A stretch of 64,000 nucleotides of DNA from Datura wrightii (GCA_035772735.1 JASDFA010000010.1:153328501-153392500), one strand, 5' to 3'; positions 22,194 to 34,640 are shown, counted from the stretch's first letter. The notes: generated from the sequence alone by a model not told the origin. A program made the numbers and translations.

Positions 22194-24750
22194 TGTTATA
22201 CCCCGTAGAATTTTTGGCACCTAAATGACCTATTCGCACGTTGGTTAAGCATATTTGAAAGCCATACGTGCTAAAGAAAGGACCGGAAAAAGATCGGACG
22301 AGAAACCTGTCGAACCATCGCGGAAGGAGCCGAGGCAGAGCCCCTCCGCGATGGCAGCGTGTCATGGAGGTGGAGCCTCCGCGTTGGCTCCGTGACACGT
22401 TGGCCTTGTCCAGGCCCAAGTATATAAAGCCCCACTTCGGTTTTAAATGATTAAACCCTTATAAAATTCCAGAAACAGAGTAAACCATCAGAGAAGGGAA
22501 ATAGAACGAAGAAGGTAATATAATTTTCGTCCGATTACGCTGCTAAACGTTGTCCAAACTCAAATTAACCTCAGATACCGAGGTATTTAGCAGCAGAGAG
22601 CATTCCTACGGATTTAGTTTCGTTAAATACGACCGACGAATCGTTGAGCTACCGAGCTAAGGTAAGTGGAATTGCTCTAAATTAGTGTCTATGTGTTCCT
22701 AGCTGTGAAGTGAATATTTCTCCCTTCTGGACCGCTGAAAAATAGCGAGTTTTCGACCGTCTTTCGATAAGCCTAAGTTTAGGGTATAAACTATATCGAA
22801 AGTGACGTTGCTCTTTACAATAAAGCTGTATTTAGTATTGATTGACATATTTATGAATGCAGTTGGGAGAAAATAGTTGAAGTACTGGCCGAGCCTCGTC
22901 CGACAGCCGGATAGTTCGAGGATAAGGTATGTAAAGCTAGTTCCCACGGCAAGTTAGTAATCTTGGTACAGTACAGTAATTTAAAGGCCAGTAGAATATT
23001 CAGAAGCCATGTATGATGTTTACTATGAATGATGGTACGATATTAGAAACATCATGTTATGATCAGCGCGAGACTTGATAGCACAATATAGATTCTAATA
23101 TAAGTGTTAGGAACTGCACAACATGCTCAGTAAGTGATGTGACACAGAATGTTAGGATATCATTGTATTCAGTTGAAACCCAGTAAAGCAATGTAATATC
23201 TGTAAGACATCTCAGAAATAGAACGATAAGTTAAAGTGAAGTTAGAAAGCATATTAGGACTAGTAAATCATGTTACTATAGAAACTCAGTATACAACATA
23301 GTTTCAGCAGAAAGACTATATCTTGTTCAGCATTAGCCCCAGTATAGTCTGGCAGAAGACTATATTTGTACATATATACTATTACCAGCCTCAGCATGCA
23401 TTAAGTACGTACATATTACTATCGCTAGCTCAGCATATAGTATATACAAATACTTTACCACTATTAGCTTCAGTATGTGGGACATGCAGATAGTATTACT
23501 AGTTGAGACTGTTGTATGGTTTGGGGTTGGACTACCTAGCATCCATGACCGCCCAGGGTTGATAGCTGTATCGACTCATCCGCCAGAGGACGAGGATACG
23601 TCGCTCTACGGAGTGGCATGCCGTCCCATAGGGGACGAAGATGGGATGCCAGTTTTCCCCATATTTGTGCCTTGATCGGCCCTTACACACCCCTGTCGAG
23701 CGGATACGCCCGGGTGTTGATTCAGGAGTCCTCCGGACTCAGATGCAGTTATAGTCAGGGGCTCAGCGAGCCCAAGTGCTTACCCAGGGGACCGGCGGGA
23801 TGCTTATAACTATTTTAGGAGATGGGATGACCGGGGTAGGGGTATAGATTCTGTGCTGGTTGTACCTCCCGGCTTATGGGGGCCGGGTAAGGTTTGTGTG
23901 TGCTATGTTATGTTATGTTATGTTATGCCATGTTATGTTAGATACGAGTAGATCAGCAGTAGAAGGATACGTCTCCAGGTATGACTCCTACTCCTTCCAG
24001 TATAATTGAGAGAAGGTATGACTTACATTATCAGACAGTTAATCTATTTCTCTCTACTTCAGTTTCATCAGTTATATTATTGCTTTACATACTCAGTACC
24101 AGTGGTACTGACGCCCGGTGGGGTGCTGCATTACTTGCCTGCAGGTACTCATAGACGAGCAGGCGATACCACATGATTTCTGTCAGCGATCGAGTATTCA
24201 GCTTCTGTAATCCGGAGACTGAACTCCAGAGGTGTATTTCATTTTCTTTTGTTGTATAGTACGGGTAGGTCGGGGCCCTGTCCCGATCATTTCTATTGTT
24301 ATTCTTAGAGGCTTGCAGTCTGTATATATTTCCCTGTGGTCAGATGAGCCGGTCGTGTGAGGCCGTGCAGTTGTATAGCTGTTAGAACTTGTGTTTCCTT
24401 TATGTTGGCCATGTGGGGCCATAGTTCGACAGTAGTGCTGACCTTGCCGGTCACGTAGCTATCCAGTACTTCATGGTTAAGTTATAGATAACTAGACAGC
24501 ATGGTGGCCTTGTCAGCCCGCATAGGTTTCCCTATATTGACATGTTTCTGGCCAGCTGTTAGTACAGGTACAGGAGGCTATAGGCCAATGGGCCGGGGGC
24601 TGTGTTTACAGCCGTTATATAGCCCTTTGTTTCTTGAAATGTGAGTTAGAGCCAGCCAGACACCAGATGTGCCCAGACTTAGCAGTCCAGCAGTTCAGGT
24701 CCTAGTAGGGCACCAGGTGCCAGTCATACCCCCCAAGGCGGGGTGTAACA
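22194..24750 (+). repeat. element X internal LTR, plus orientation
   Basis: Starts TGTTATACCCC and ends GGGTGTAACA; it is the reverse complement family member of the LTRs at 16564-19147 and 26960-29518. The TATA box is TATATAAAGCCCC at 22421. Two GC-rich hairpins (22315-22354 and 22358-22399) lie just upstream of it. Its U5 end abuts the PBS of the gag-protease half. Confidence 0.9.
22315..22399 (+). promoter_or_regulatory. two GC-rich hairpins upstream of LTR TATA box
   Basis: Dyad 1 pairs CCATCGCGGAAGG with CCTCCGCGATGG (22315-22354). Dyad 2 pairs CGTGTCATGGAG with CTCCGTGACACG (22358-22399; 11 of 12 paired). They end 22 bp before TATATAAAG at 22421 and are conserved in the other two X LTRs (about 18940-19030 and 29315-29400, inverted). 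A U3 promoter or enhancer role is inferred from position. Confidence 0.55.
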
Positions 24751-24754
24751 AACT

Positions 24755-24766
24755 TGGTATCAGAGT
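24755..24766 (+). promoter_or_regulatory. element X primer binding site
   Basis: TGGTATCAGAGT, 4 bp after the internal LTR; 11 of 12 bases match the initiator tRNA-Met complement. It shows that the segment to its right is the 5' end of an element's internal region. Confidence 0.85.
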
Positions 24767-24963
24767 AGGTCGTATCCCAGGGAGTCTGCAAGCCGTGCTA
24801 AGTAGAGTCCTGTCCATGGATGTGTTGTGCACCACATACTATGGGTAGGAGGCTGCAAGGCATGATAGGATGGTTGTCTTTTGTTCTTATTCAGTCGTGC
24901 TGTAGAGCGGTACAATATAGGGTTGAGTCCCTAAAAGCTTACTATATTCTTTGGTTACAGATA

Positions 24964-26959
24964 ATGTCAGACCAGCGACATCCTATCACAGGCCGGAGTT
25001 TAGATATTGCAGCAGGGGAAGGCACCAGTAGGATGCCTCACCCTCATTTAGAAACAGCCCGATCAGAGGGCACTACAGAGGCATCTCCCAGCCTTCTCAG
25101 CAGTCTCCACCACGTCAGGAGCCACTTGGGGCGACACTACCTCCAGTAGTCCCTATACCGACACCTTCCGACCAGGAGGTTAGGAGTGCTGTAGTTATGT
25201 TAGCACAGATGATGGCTGCTCAGCGTCAGCCAATGCCATCTACAGTTGCGGAGTCATCAGGAGGGCCCGGTAGTTCGAGGGTCCGAGAGTTCTTAGCTTT
25301 GAATCCCCCACAGTTTACAGGTACGGACCGGACAGAGGACCCTCAGGATTTTCTGGATCAAATGCAAAGAATCTTCAGGGTTATGCATGCCATTCCTATA
25401 GAATCAGTTGAGTTGGCAGCATTTCGGTTATGGGACATCGCCGTGTTATGGTATGAAAGCTGGGAAAGGTCCCGAGGGAGTGATGTTTCCCCTCCCACCT
25501 GGTCCAGCTTTTCAGGAGCTTTTCTGGATCACTATTTGCCGCGGGAGATTCGACAGGCTCGGGTAGACCAGTTCCTACATCTGGAGCAGGGGGCCATGAG
25601 TGTTCGGGAATACTCCTTGCGGTTTGATTCTTTGGCTCGATATGCACCAGCCTTTGTTGATACCATGGCATCCAAAGTACACCGCTTTATCATGGGGTTG
25701 AATCCAGAATATGTTGAGACTTGTATTACGGCCACACTGCGAGAGGACATGGACACTGCTCGAGTTCAGGCATTTGCCTAGAATATTGAGGGCATCAGAC
25801 AGCAACATCGGGAGATCAGAAGGGTCAATCAGGAGCAGCGTCGCCGGGACAGGCCAGTTGAGTTATAGAGGGAGGTCCGGGGAGGACCCAGGCCACGATT
25901 GTTAGACAGGCCACCCAGGTCCCCGCCTCCGCCACAGTCGCAGGGGGGTAGATTCAGCCGCAGAGGGCAGTCAGAGACTGGTAGAGGCTCGCAGATGGCA
26001 GATTCACCATTACAGAGGAGGGCGGAGTAGAGTAGGTATACCCCACCACTTTGCCCTATATGCAGTCGACGCCATCCTGGAGCATACAGATATGGCTCCA
26101 CCGCATGTTATAATTGTGGCCAAGAAGGCCATTTGATGAAAGATTGCCCAGCCAGAGGCCGAGAGGACCGAGATAGACAGGATAGGGCATCTGCAGGGTC
26201 ACGAGCCACGGCATCCTCGACTGGGCGCAGGCCCTTAGTTTCAGCAGGTAGGGGTCGGGGCAGATCAGAGGCCTCCAGTACAGGTGCGGGTCCAAGCCGC
26301 ACATATGCCTTACCAAGGAGGCAAGATTCAGAAGCGTCACCTGATGTTGTGACAGGTATGCTAACTATCTGCTCACACCCTGCTTATGTGTTGATTGATC
26401 CAGGGTCTACTTTGTCCTACATTACTCCATTTGTGGCACGAAAGTTTAGTATTGCACCAGAATTTTTGCAGTAGCCCTTTTTAGTATCCACGCCCGTCGG
26501 TGACTCTATCACAGCTAATCGAATCTACCGCGGGTGTACAGTAGAGGTTGCTGACCGTCAGACCACAGTAGATCTGGTCGAGTTAGAAATGATAGACTTC
26601 GATGCCATAATGGGTTAGTACCGTGTTTTGCCAATGTTGAATGTTGGACCAAGACGGTCCGATTCCACTTCCCAGGAGAAGCAGTGCGAGAATGGAAGGG
26701 CAGCACCGCTACGCCAAAAGGTAGGTTTATTTCCTACCTTCAGGCGAGAAAGTTGATATCTAAGGAATGTATTTACCATCTGGTCAGAGTCCAGGATGTC
26801 CAAGCAGAATTTCCGACGCTCCAGTCTGTTCCAGTGGTAAATGAATTCCCTGATGTATTCCCAGATGAGTTACCTGGTATTCCCCCAGAAAGGGAAATAG
26901 ACTTTGCTATTGACTTGTTACCAGGCACTCAGCCGATATCAATTCCTCCCTATCGTATG
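24964..26959 (+). pseudogene. element X: gag and protease half, inverted
   Basis: Starts at ATG 24964. A frameshift lies near 25090. The gag domain is open at 25197-25781 (WYESWERS, YLPREIRQARVDQFLHLEQG). A CAG to TAG stop follows near 25779, then the zinc knuckle near 26110-26150 (CYNCGQEGHLMKDC) and protease LIDPGSTLSYITPF near 26390. A TAG lies near 26471 and a 10-bp deletion near 26614, relative to the Z copy. Coding stops at PISIPPYRM, exactly where the pol half at 22193 resumes. It is therefore the missing N-terminal half of that gene, flipped to the plus strand. Confidence 0.85.
26955..26959. repeat. internal TSD of inserted LTR, gag-protease side (GTATG)
   Basis: GTATG directly precedes the minus-oriented LTR starting at 26960 and is the reverse complement of CATAC at 22189-22193. 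This is as expected if a 5-bp duplication was separated by inversion of the intervening segment. Confidence 0.8.
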
Positions 26960-29518
26960 TGTCACACCCCGCCTTGGGGGGTATGACTGGCACCTGGTGC
27001 CCTACTAGGACCTGAACTGCTGGACTGCTAAGCTTGGGCACATCTGGTGCCTGGCTGGCTCTAACTCACATTTCTGGAAACAAAGGGCTATATAACGGCT
27101 GTAAACACAGCCCCCGGCCCATTGGCCTATAGCCTCCTATACCTGTACTAACAGCTGTCCAGAAACATGTCAATATAGGGAAACCTATGCGGGCCGACAA
27201 GGGCACCATGCTGTCTAGTTATCTATAACTTAACCATGAAGTACTGGATAGCTACGTGACCGGCAAGGTCACCACTACTGTCGAACTATGGCCCCACACG
27301 GCCAACATAAAGGAAACACAAGTTCTAACAGCTATACAACTGCATGGCCTCACACGACCGGCTCATCTGACCACAGGGAAATATATACAGACTGCAAGCC
27401 TCTAAGAATAACAATAGAAATGATCGGGACAGGGCCCCGACCTACCCGTACTATACAACAAAAGAAAATGAAATACACCTCTGGAGTTCAGTCTCCGGAT
27501 TACAGGAGCTGAATACTCAATCGCTGACAGAAATCACGTGGTATCGCCTGCTCGTCTATGAGTACCTGCAGGCAAGTAATGCAGCGCCCCACCGGGCGTC
27601 AAAACCACTGGTACTAAGTATGTAAAGCAATAATATAACTGATGAAACTGAAGTAGAGAGAAATAGATTAACTGTCTGATAATGTAAGTCATACCTTCTC
27701 TCAATTATACTGGAAGGAGTAGGAGTCATACCTGGAGACGTATCCTTCTACTGCTGATCTACTCGTATCTAACATAACATGGCATAACATAACATAACAT
27801 AACATAGCACACACAAACCTTACTCGGCCCCCATAAGCCGGGAGGTACAACCAGCACAGAATCCATACCCCTACCCCGGTCATCCCATCTCCTATAATAG
27901 CTATAAGCATCCCGTCGGTCCCCTAGGTATGCACTTGGGCTCGCTGAGCCCCTGACTATAACTGCATCTGAGTCCGGAGGACTCCTGAATTAACACCCGG
28001 GCGTATCCGCTCGACAGGGGTGTGTAAGGGCCGATCAAGGCACAAATATGGGGAAAACTGGCATCCCATCTTCGTCCCCTGTGGGACGGCATGCCACTCC
28101 GTAGAGCGACGTATCCTCGTCCTCTGGCGGACAAGTTGATACAGCTATCAACCCTGGGCGGTCATGGATGCTAGGTAGTCCAACCCCAAACCATACAACA
28201 GTCTCAACTAGTAATACTATCTGCATGTCCCACATATTGAAGCTAATAGTGGTAAAGTATTTGTATATACTATATACTGAGCTAGCGATAGTAATATGTA
28301 CGTACTTAATGCATACTGAGGCTGGTAATAGTATATATGTACAAATATAGTCTTCTGCCAGACTGTACTGGGGCTAATGCTGAACAAGATATAGTCTTTC
28401 GGCTGAAACTATGCTGTATACTGAGTTTCTATAGTAACATGATTTACTAGTCCTAATATGCTTTCTAACTTCACTTTAACTTATCGTTCTATTTCTGAGA
28501 TGTCTTACAGATATTACATTGCTTTACTGGGTTTCAACTGAATACAATGATATCCTAACATTCTGTGTCACATCACTTACTGAGCATGCTGTGCAGTTCC
28601 TAACACTTATATTAGAATCTATATCGTGCTAGCAAGTCTCGCGCTGATCATAACATGATGTTTCTAATATCGTACCATCATTCGTAGTAAACATCATACG
28701 TGGCTTCTGAATATTCTACTGGCCTTTAAATTACTGTACTGTACCAAGATTACTAACTTGTCGAGGGAATTATCTTTACATACCTTATCCTCGAACTATC
28801 CGGCTGTCGGACGATGCTCGGCCAGTACTTCAACACTTTTCTCCCAACTGCATTCATAAATATATCAATCAATACTAAATACAGCTTTATTGTAAAGAGC
28901 AACGTCACTTTCGATATAGTTTATAGCCTAAACTTAGGCTTATCGAAAGACGGTCGAAAACTCGCTATTTTTCAGCGGTCCAGAAGGGAGAAATATTCAC
29001 TTCAGTGCTAGGAACACATAGACACTAATTTAGAGCAATTCCACTTACCTTAGCTCGGTAGCTCGACGATTCGTCGGCCATATTTCACGAAACTAAATCC
29101 GTAGGAATGCTCTCTGCTGCTAAATACCTCGGTATCTGAGGTTAATTTGAGTTTGGACAACGTTTAGCAGCGTAATCGGACGAAAATTATATTACCTTCT
29201 TCGTTCTATTTCCCTTCTCTGATAGCTTACTCTGTTTTCTGGAAATTTCATAAGTTTATAATGAGTTAAAACCGAAGTGGGGCTTTATATACTTGGGCCT
29301 GGACAAGGCCAATGTGTCACGGAGCCAACGCGGAGGCTCCACCTCCGTGACACGCTGCCATCGCGGAGGGGCTCTGCCTCGGCTTCTTCCGCGATGGTTC
29401 GACAGGTTTCTCGTTCGATCTTTTCCCGGGCCTTTCTTTAGCACGTATGGCTTTCAAATATGCTTAACCAACGTGCGAATAGGTCATTTAGGTGCCGAAA
29501 ATTCTACGGGGTATAACA
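26960..29518 (-). repeat. element X outer LTR, right
   Basis: Plus strand starts TGTCACACCCCGCC and ends GGGGTATAACA, followed by the ATTGT target duplication. By eye it is a few percent different from 16564-19147. Its TATA box (minus) is near 29282-29291. Under the inversion model it is a recombinant of the original 5' LTR and the inserted LTR. Confidence 0.9.
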
Positions 29519-29523
29519 ATTGT

Positions 29524-29606
29524 AGCGTAATAGGAATCGAGAGGAGATGACGTGGGAGGCGGAGGAAGATATGAAAGCTAGATATCCTCACTTATTCCAA
29601 GCCTAG
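29524..29606 (+). pseudogene. element Z: end of pol
   Basis: Continues the frame broken at 16562: after a TAG (TGG in the homologue) it reads RNRNREEMTWEAEEDM and ends at TAG 29604. It is the chromodomain-like tail of the Z integrase. Its separation from the rest of pol shows that X inserted into Z. Confidence 0.88.
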
Positions 29607-29878
29607 TCAGGCGACAGGTATGTCCGTATCAGTACTTATACAGTACCTTATGGTCGTATATGTATAAATGAGAAAGATTGATGTGTAGCTGTCAAATGAA
29701 TCTTAAAGTATTGTATGCAGTACCTGTAGTGGACTTTTCTGTATTTCAGGTTTTTGAGATAGTCCATAATACAGGGGAAACCCTGCCGAAATTTTTTCTA
29801 GAAACAAGTTGAGTAAGTTGAGAAGTCCTCTAGACAGAATGTCATTCGAGGACGAATGTTCTTATGGGGGGGGGAGGA
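29607..29878 (+). other. element Z 3' untranslated region and polypurine tract
   Basis: Non-coding stretch between the pol stop and the 3' LTR. It ends in a G-run tract (ATGGGGGGGGGGAGGA) directly before the LTR start TGTTACACC at 29879, the expected plus-strand primer site. Confidence 0.8.
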
Positions 29879-32372
29879 TGTTACACCCTGTAAATTTTAA
29901 ATGAATAAATATCCTAATGACATGTTGGTTAAGGGATTTAGCCAAAAAAAATATAAATAAATAAATAAAAAATTATAAAAGTCGGTTTTCCTCCATTTTT
30001 ATCAATGAAATCACCAACAAACAGAGGGTATACGCAAGAAAGGCAAACCCATGACAATTATATACAATTTCCTTCCAATTACGTGACGAAACATGGTCTA
30101 AACTCCGTTCCGGCTTAGATACAGAGGTATAAAGCTGCAGAGAGCAATCCTACGGAATTAGTTTCTTGAAATTTGGCCGGCGAAACGTCGTGCTACCGAG
30201 GTAAAGTAAATAAAATTGCTTTAAATTAGTACCAATGTGTTCCTAGCGTTGCAGTGAGCATTTATCCCTTCTGTACTATCGAGAAATAATGAGTTTTCGA
30301 CCGTTTTTCAAAAGGTTGAAGTTGGGATAAATATATATATATCAAAAGTGATAATTTCTCTCGGATATTAATATATTTAGTTCTAATTGATATGTATATG
30401 AATTTAGTTGGGAGAAACAGCAGAAGTACTGACGGAAATCACATCGGTCAGTCGGGTACTCAGAAATTAGGTATGTGAAGTTGTTCTTCGGCAAGTTAGT
30501 AAGATTTAGCTTTGTAAATCCTAGTAAACTCCGTAATTGAAACTCTCGGAGTTGAATGTCGAGAATTTAGTAAGTCTAATAGATTCTGAGTTGTGTTGCC
30601 GTAGCGTATTCAGTCCGAAAGTTAGTAAAGCATGCGCCAGAGGGCGAGTTAGCATTCCAGATTCAGTATAGCTTGTTGTATGATTAGCAAGCATGTTGTA
30701 GAATAAAAAGACACCGATTTTCAGAATAAAGGCTAATAAAGTAAAATCAGATAGACAGACAGTTTGTGGCTATAGATTAGCCATTCAGACAGATAGTATC
30801 CCGGCTACAGATTAGCCAAACAGTTGAATAAAGATTTTAGAATCAGTATAATCAGTAAAGAATCAGTTTAGTACAGAAACAGATCAGAATAAGAAATCAG
30901 ATTTCAGATAGTCCTTTTCAGTTATACATGCTTGCTATTTATATGTGCTATTTGTTTGTTGAGACTTGTTGTGGCGTGAGGGCACCTTATTGAGCGTCCT
31001 CGCCGCCCCTGGGTTGGTAATCGTGTCGCCCACTGAGCAGTTGGGTTATACGTCACTCCGAGGAGTGGCATGCCATCCCCAGCTTGGACGAAGATGGGAT
31101 GAAGCTTTCCCCATAGCAGTCTGATCAGCATTACAGGTGCAGCTCCGGTTTCAGATAGCCCTGTTGAGTTTTGTGTCCAGGGAACCAGACCCTATCTGTT
31201 ACTGTCTGTACATTCAGTTATTATAGGTGTAGCTCCGGTTCCAGATAGCCCTGTTGAGTTTTGTGTCCAGGGATCCAGACCCTATCTGTTACTGTCTACA
31301 CAGGAGTCCTCCGGACCCAGACACGGTTGCTTATATCGGAGGCCATGGCCCGAGCCGGAGACCCAGGGGGCCGGTAGAGGAGCTCCGAAGTGAGCAGATG
31401 AGTGGAGTGACTTACTTTTGGCTGGTTTTGACCCGGGTAGGGGTATATAGATTGTTTGCTTGCTTGGTGCCATCCGGCTTATGGGGGTTGGTATTGGCTC
31501 TTGCTTGCTACTTGTATATCTATTTATATGTTATATACTAGTTACTAGACAGCAGGCCGTCGCGTTTACAGGTACGCCTCCGCCTTATCAGTACAGAAAG
31601 CATGATTTAGTTTTACTAGTTCCTTCATATTCAGTTATCTTCTGCCATACCAATTTTCTAGATATGCTATTTATATTCAGTTGTTTCAGCTATATTATTT
31701 CAGTTGCTTTGCATACTCAGTACCAGCGGTACTGACGCCCGGTGGGGCGCTGTATTACTTGCCTGCAGTTACTCATAGACGAGGAGGCGATCCCTCGTGA
31801 TTCCAGCCAGCTACTGAGTATTCAGCTCCCGTCATCCGGAGTCTAATTTCCAGAGGTGTAGCTCTTTTCCTTTTATGTACAGTACGGGTAGGTCGGGGCC
31901 CTGTCCCAATCATTTCTATTGTTACTCTTAGAGGCTTGCAGATTGTATATATTATCTCCCTGTGGTCAGTTGAGCCGGTTGTGTGAGGCCGTGCATTTTG
32001 TTATAGCTGTTTAGTATTTCAGTTTATGTTGGCCGTGTGAGGCCTTGGTTTGACAGTAGTGGTGACCTTGCCGGTCACGTAGTTTTACAGTAGTCTTGTG
32101 TTGAAGTTTCAGATAACTAGACAGCATGGTGGCCTTGTCGGCCCACATAGGTTCCTTGTTCAAGTATGTTTCTGGTTAGCTGTTATTACAGGTACAGGTG
32201 GCTATAGGCCAGTTGGCCGGAGGCTGTGTTTACAGCCGTTATATAGCCCTTTGTTTCCAGAAATCTGAGTTAGATCTAGCCAGGCACCACCGGTGCTTAG
32301 GCTCACCAGTTAGCAGTCCATGTCCTACTAGGGCACCAGGTGCCAGTCATACCCCCAAGGCGGGGTGTGACA
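29879..32372 (+). repeat. element Z 3' LTR
   Basis: Starts TGTTACACCCTGTAAATT and ends GGTGTGACA, followed by GGAAG. It aligns with 9165-11642 over its full length. Confidence 0.9.
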
Positions 32373-33270
32373 GGAAGAATGTTAGTTCTCCCATAATGCT
32401 CATTTCGAACTCTCCTTTCATTAAATCTGCGAACTTCTTGCAAAGTAAAGGATTAAAACTACCAAATATAATATCATCAATATATATTTGAATAAACAAA
32501 ATATTTGAAGAAGAACGTTGGATAAATAAGATTTGTCAATCTTTCCTCTTTGAAAGTTGTTGTTGATAAAGAATGAACTTAATCGCTCATATTAAGCTTT
32601 AGGGGCTTGTTTGAAATCATAAAGAGATTTTAAAAGTTTGAAAATGTATTCAAGCAAGAAGGATTTTCAAAATCTGGGGGTTGTTTTATTAAAACTTATT
32701 CCTTTAAGAAACCATTTAAAAAAGCACTCTTGATATCCATTTGAAAAAGTTTAAAACATTTAAAAGAAGCATATGCAAGTAAGATTCGAATGGATTCTAG
32801 TCGAGATACAGGAGCATAAGTTTTATTGTAATCGATACCTTCTTGTTGTGAGTACCCTTGAGCAACTAACCTTGCCTTGTTTTTGATGAACTTACCCTTC
32901 TCATTTAGCTTATTCCTGAGGATCCATTTTGTCCCAACTACTGAGACATTTTTCGGTCTTTGAAACAGTGATCATACCTTACTTCTTTCAAATTGATCTA
33001 ATTCTTCTTTCATGGAATGTATCCAGGATTCATCACTTAGGGCCTCATCAATACGTTTTGGCTCAAATTGGGAGACAAGAGTCAGTGATGATTGGTGTTT
33101 GAGAGATGATTTGGTCTATATTTTTTCCTTTATATCTCCAATGATAAAATCATTTGGGAAACTTTCTTCACTCCTCCATTCTCGAGGAGTGTTTTAAATA
33201 TTAGTCGACAGGAGCTTTTTTTCTTCAATTTTAGGGGATAAAATAGAGTCACTTTGGCAGGAAACAATTT
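32373..33270 (-). pseudogene. element S: N-terminal and palm part of reverse transcriptase
   Basis: On the minus strand the palm motif reads FIQIYIDDIIFGS at about 32466-32505, matching the YVDD box of copia RT. Upstream fragments match the region where Sirevirus RT begins (warning-type WI.SMHEEL segment near 33000-33030). Multiple stops and frame changes are present. The domain continues at 9164 on the other side of element Z. Confidence 0.8.
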
Positions 33271-33277
33271 TAGAGTT

Positions 33278-34250
33278 TTAAATATCAGGAATGATGTGAC
33301 TGGAGTCTTCACCTGAATCATGCTCAATGATGCTAGGAGATGGGTTAGAATCATTAAATACTACATGAACAGATTCTTTAACAGATAAGGATCTTTTATT
33401 AAAAACTCTGTAAGATTTTCTTGAAGGAGAGTAACCAAGAAATATACCTTCATCACTTCGAGGATCGAATTTTTCAAAATTATTCTTTCCATTGTTGTGA
33501 ATGAAGCATTTACATCCAAAAGGATGAAAGTAGCTGATGTTAGGCTTCTTACCTTTACGTAATTCATATGGAGTCTTCTTCAAAATGGGTCTGATCAAAC
33601 ATCTGTTAAGTATGTGGCATGCAGAACTTTCAGCTTCTGCCCAAAAATGACCAGGGAGACTTTGTTTAATGAGCATGGTTCTTGCAGTGTCTTGGAGGGA
33701 ATGATTTTTCCTTTCTACTACGCCATTCTACTGAGGAGACCAAGGTGTTGAGAAGTTTTGAATATATCCCTGTTGGTTGCAGAAGTCTTCAAAAATTTTA
33801 TTTTTGAATTCTCGACCATGATACTGTGAATAGTAGAAATGAAATATTCCTTCTCCTGTTGAACCTTCTTATAGAAAATTTTAAAGTTTGAAAAAGCTTC
33901 ATCCTTGTGAGCTAAAAACATAATCTAAGTAAATCGTGAGAAATCATCAACAATAAAAAAAATATATCTTTTACCTCTAATGTTAGCAGTTCTAGTGGGT
34001 CCAAAAAGGTCCATGTGCAACAATTGAAGGGGTTTAGAGGTGCCGACAATATCTTTGTTTTTGAAGGATAAACGAGTCTATTTACTTAATTGACATGCAT
34101 CACATAGCTGGATTTTAGAAAAATTTAGTTTAGGCAGTCTAATGACCAAATCTAATTTTGAAAGATTTTCAATGGTGTGCATGCTAGCATGACCTAATTT
34201 TCTATTTCAAATGCAAGGATCATTAGCAATAGCAGTAAGACAAGTAAGAG
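33278..34250 (-). pseudogene. element S: integrase with GAG-pre-integrase zinc finger
   Basis: The frame at 33676-33278 holds the integrase C-terminal region: AEAESSACHILNRCLIR, KTPYELRKGKKPNISYFHPF, GCKCFIHNN and DEGIFLGYS. The core at 33921-33718 and the start near 33960-34060 (LLHMDLFGPTR, IVDDFSRF) are frame-broken. The C-x2-C half of the zinc finger (CDACQLSK) lies near 34095. The enzyme would insert cDNA into the genome; here it is dead. Confidence 0.85.
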
Positions 34251-34559
34251 TGGGTAAGTCCACATTATTGAGAACATAGATATTTTCAATTCTGTCACCA
34301 ATAAGAGTGATGTTCTTCTCAGGATTGCTGATGGTGCATTTTATGGCATTGAACAGGACATCAAACCCAGAGTCACATAGTTGACTGCTGCTTAGAAGAT
34401 TATGTTTAAGCCCGTCTACTAGATAACTTCAATTAGATTGCATGAAGGACTGATAGTAATGGAGCGGACTCCAACTACATCTCCTTTTGCATTGTCTCCA
34501 AACCTGACCTCCCCTCTATCTATTTTTATTACTGAAGAGAAGTTTTCTTTCTTCTCCGT

Positions 34560-34640
34560 TATGTGCCTGAAACATCGCTATCAATTACCCACATACCTTT
34601 TTAGTAAGATCTCTTGGATTGTTCCTACAAAACAGATGAA
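34560..34640 (-). pseudogene. element S: protease remnant
   Basis: The minus strand near 34590-34620 reads MWVIDSDVSGT followed by a stop, a decayed form of the copia protease start (W.IDSGCSRH). The catalytic D-S is still visible, but the following Gly/Cys are changed. Confidence 0.5.

Larger units (their letters stand above)
16564..29518 (-). mobile_element. element X: Tekay-like gypsy retrotransposon, internally rearranged
   Basis: Inserted into the C-terminal coding region of Z, with ATTGT at 16558-16562 and 29519-29523 as target duplication (one extra T precedes the left end). The order is LTR(-) 16564-19147, pol(-) 19148-22193, LTR(+) 22194-24750, PBS-gag-protease(+) 24751-26959, LTR(-) 26960-29518. 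The gag-protease half ends in the same RT codon region where the pol half begins, each bordered by GTATG. The parts are thus two halves of one element split by an inserted LTR, with one half later inverted. Total is 12.96 kb, or about 10.4 kb without the extra LTR. Confidence 0.85.
9165..32372 (+). mobile_element. element Z: Tekay-like Ty3/gypsy retrotransposon (interrupted)
   Basis: Plus-strand gypsy element with LTRs of 2478 bp (9165-11642) and 2494 bp (29879-32372), a perfect tRNA-iMet PBS, gag, protease, RT, RNase H, integrase and a chromodomain-like C-terminal tail, and a G-rich polypurine tract. It lies in the RT gene of S. Flanks TGAAG and GGAAG share 4 of 5 bases, consistent with a decayed TSD. 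Long LTRs plus this pol type suggest the Tekay/Del chromovirus clade. Without the nested element X it is about 10.2 kb. Its coding region holds a dozen or so stops and several frameshifts. Confidence 0.88.

Noticed and set aside
22194..22419. ATG at 22419 as the start of a 1002-codon protein
   Set aside because: The first 75 or so codons are the antisense of an LTR; the frame is a fusion made by insertion, and the same peptide appears in the other X LTRs.
24198..24422. Repeated ORFs inside the X and Z LTRs (for example 10729-11004, 16892-17074, 23475-23675, 28035-28235)
   Set aside because: They recur only because the LTRs recur, lie outside gag-pol, and show no known domain.
16564..29518. 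Two independent elements (one minus, one plus) instead of one rearranged X
   Set aside because: The gag-protease and pol halves do not overlap, meet at the same codon and share the GTATG border, which two truncated elements would not do except by chance.
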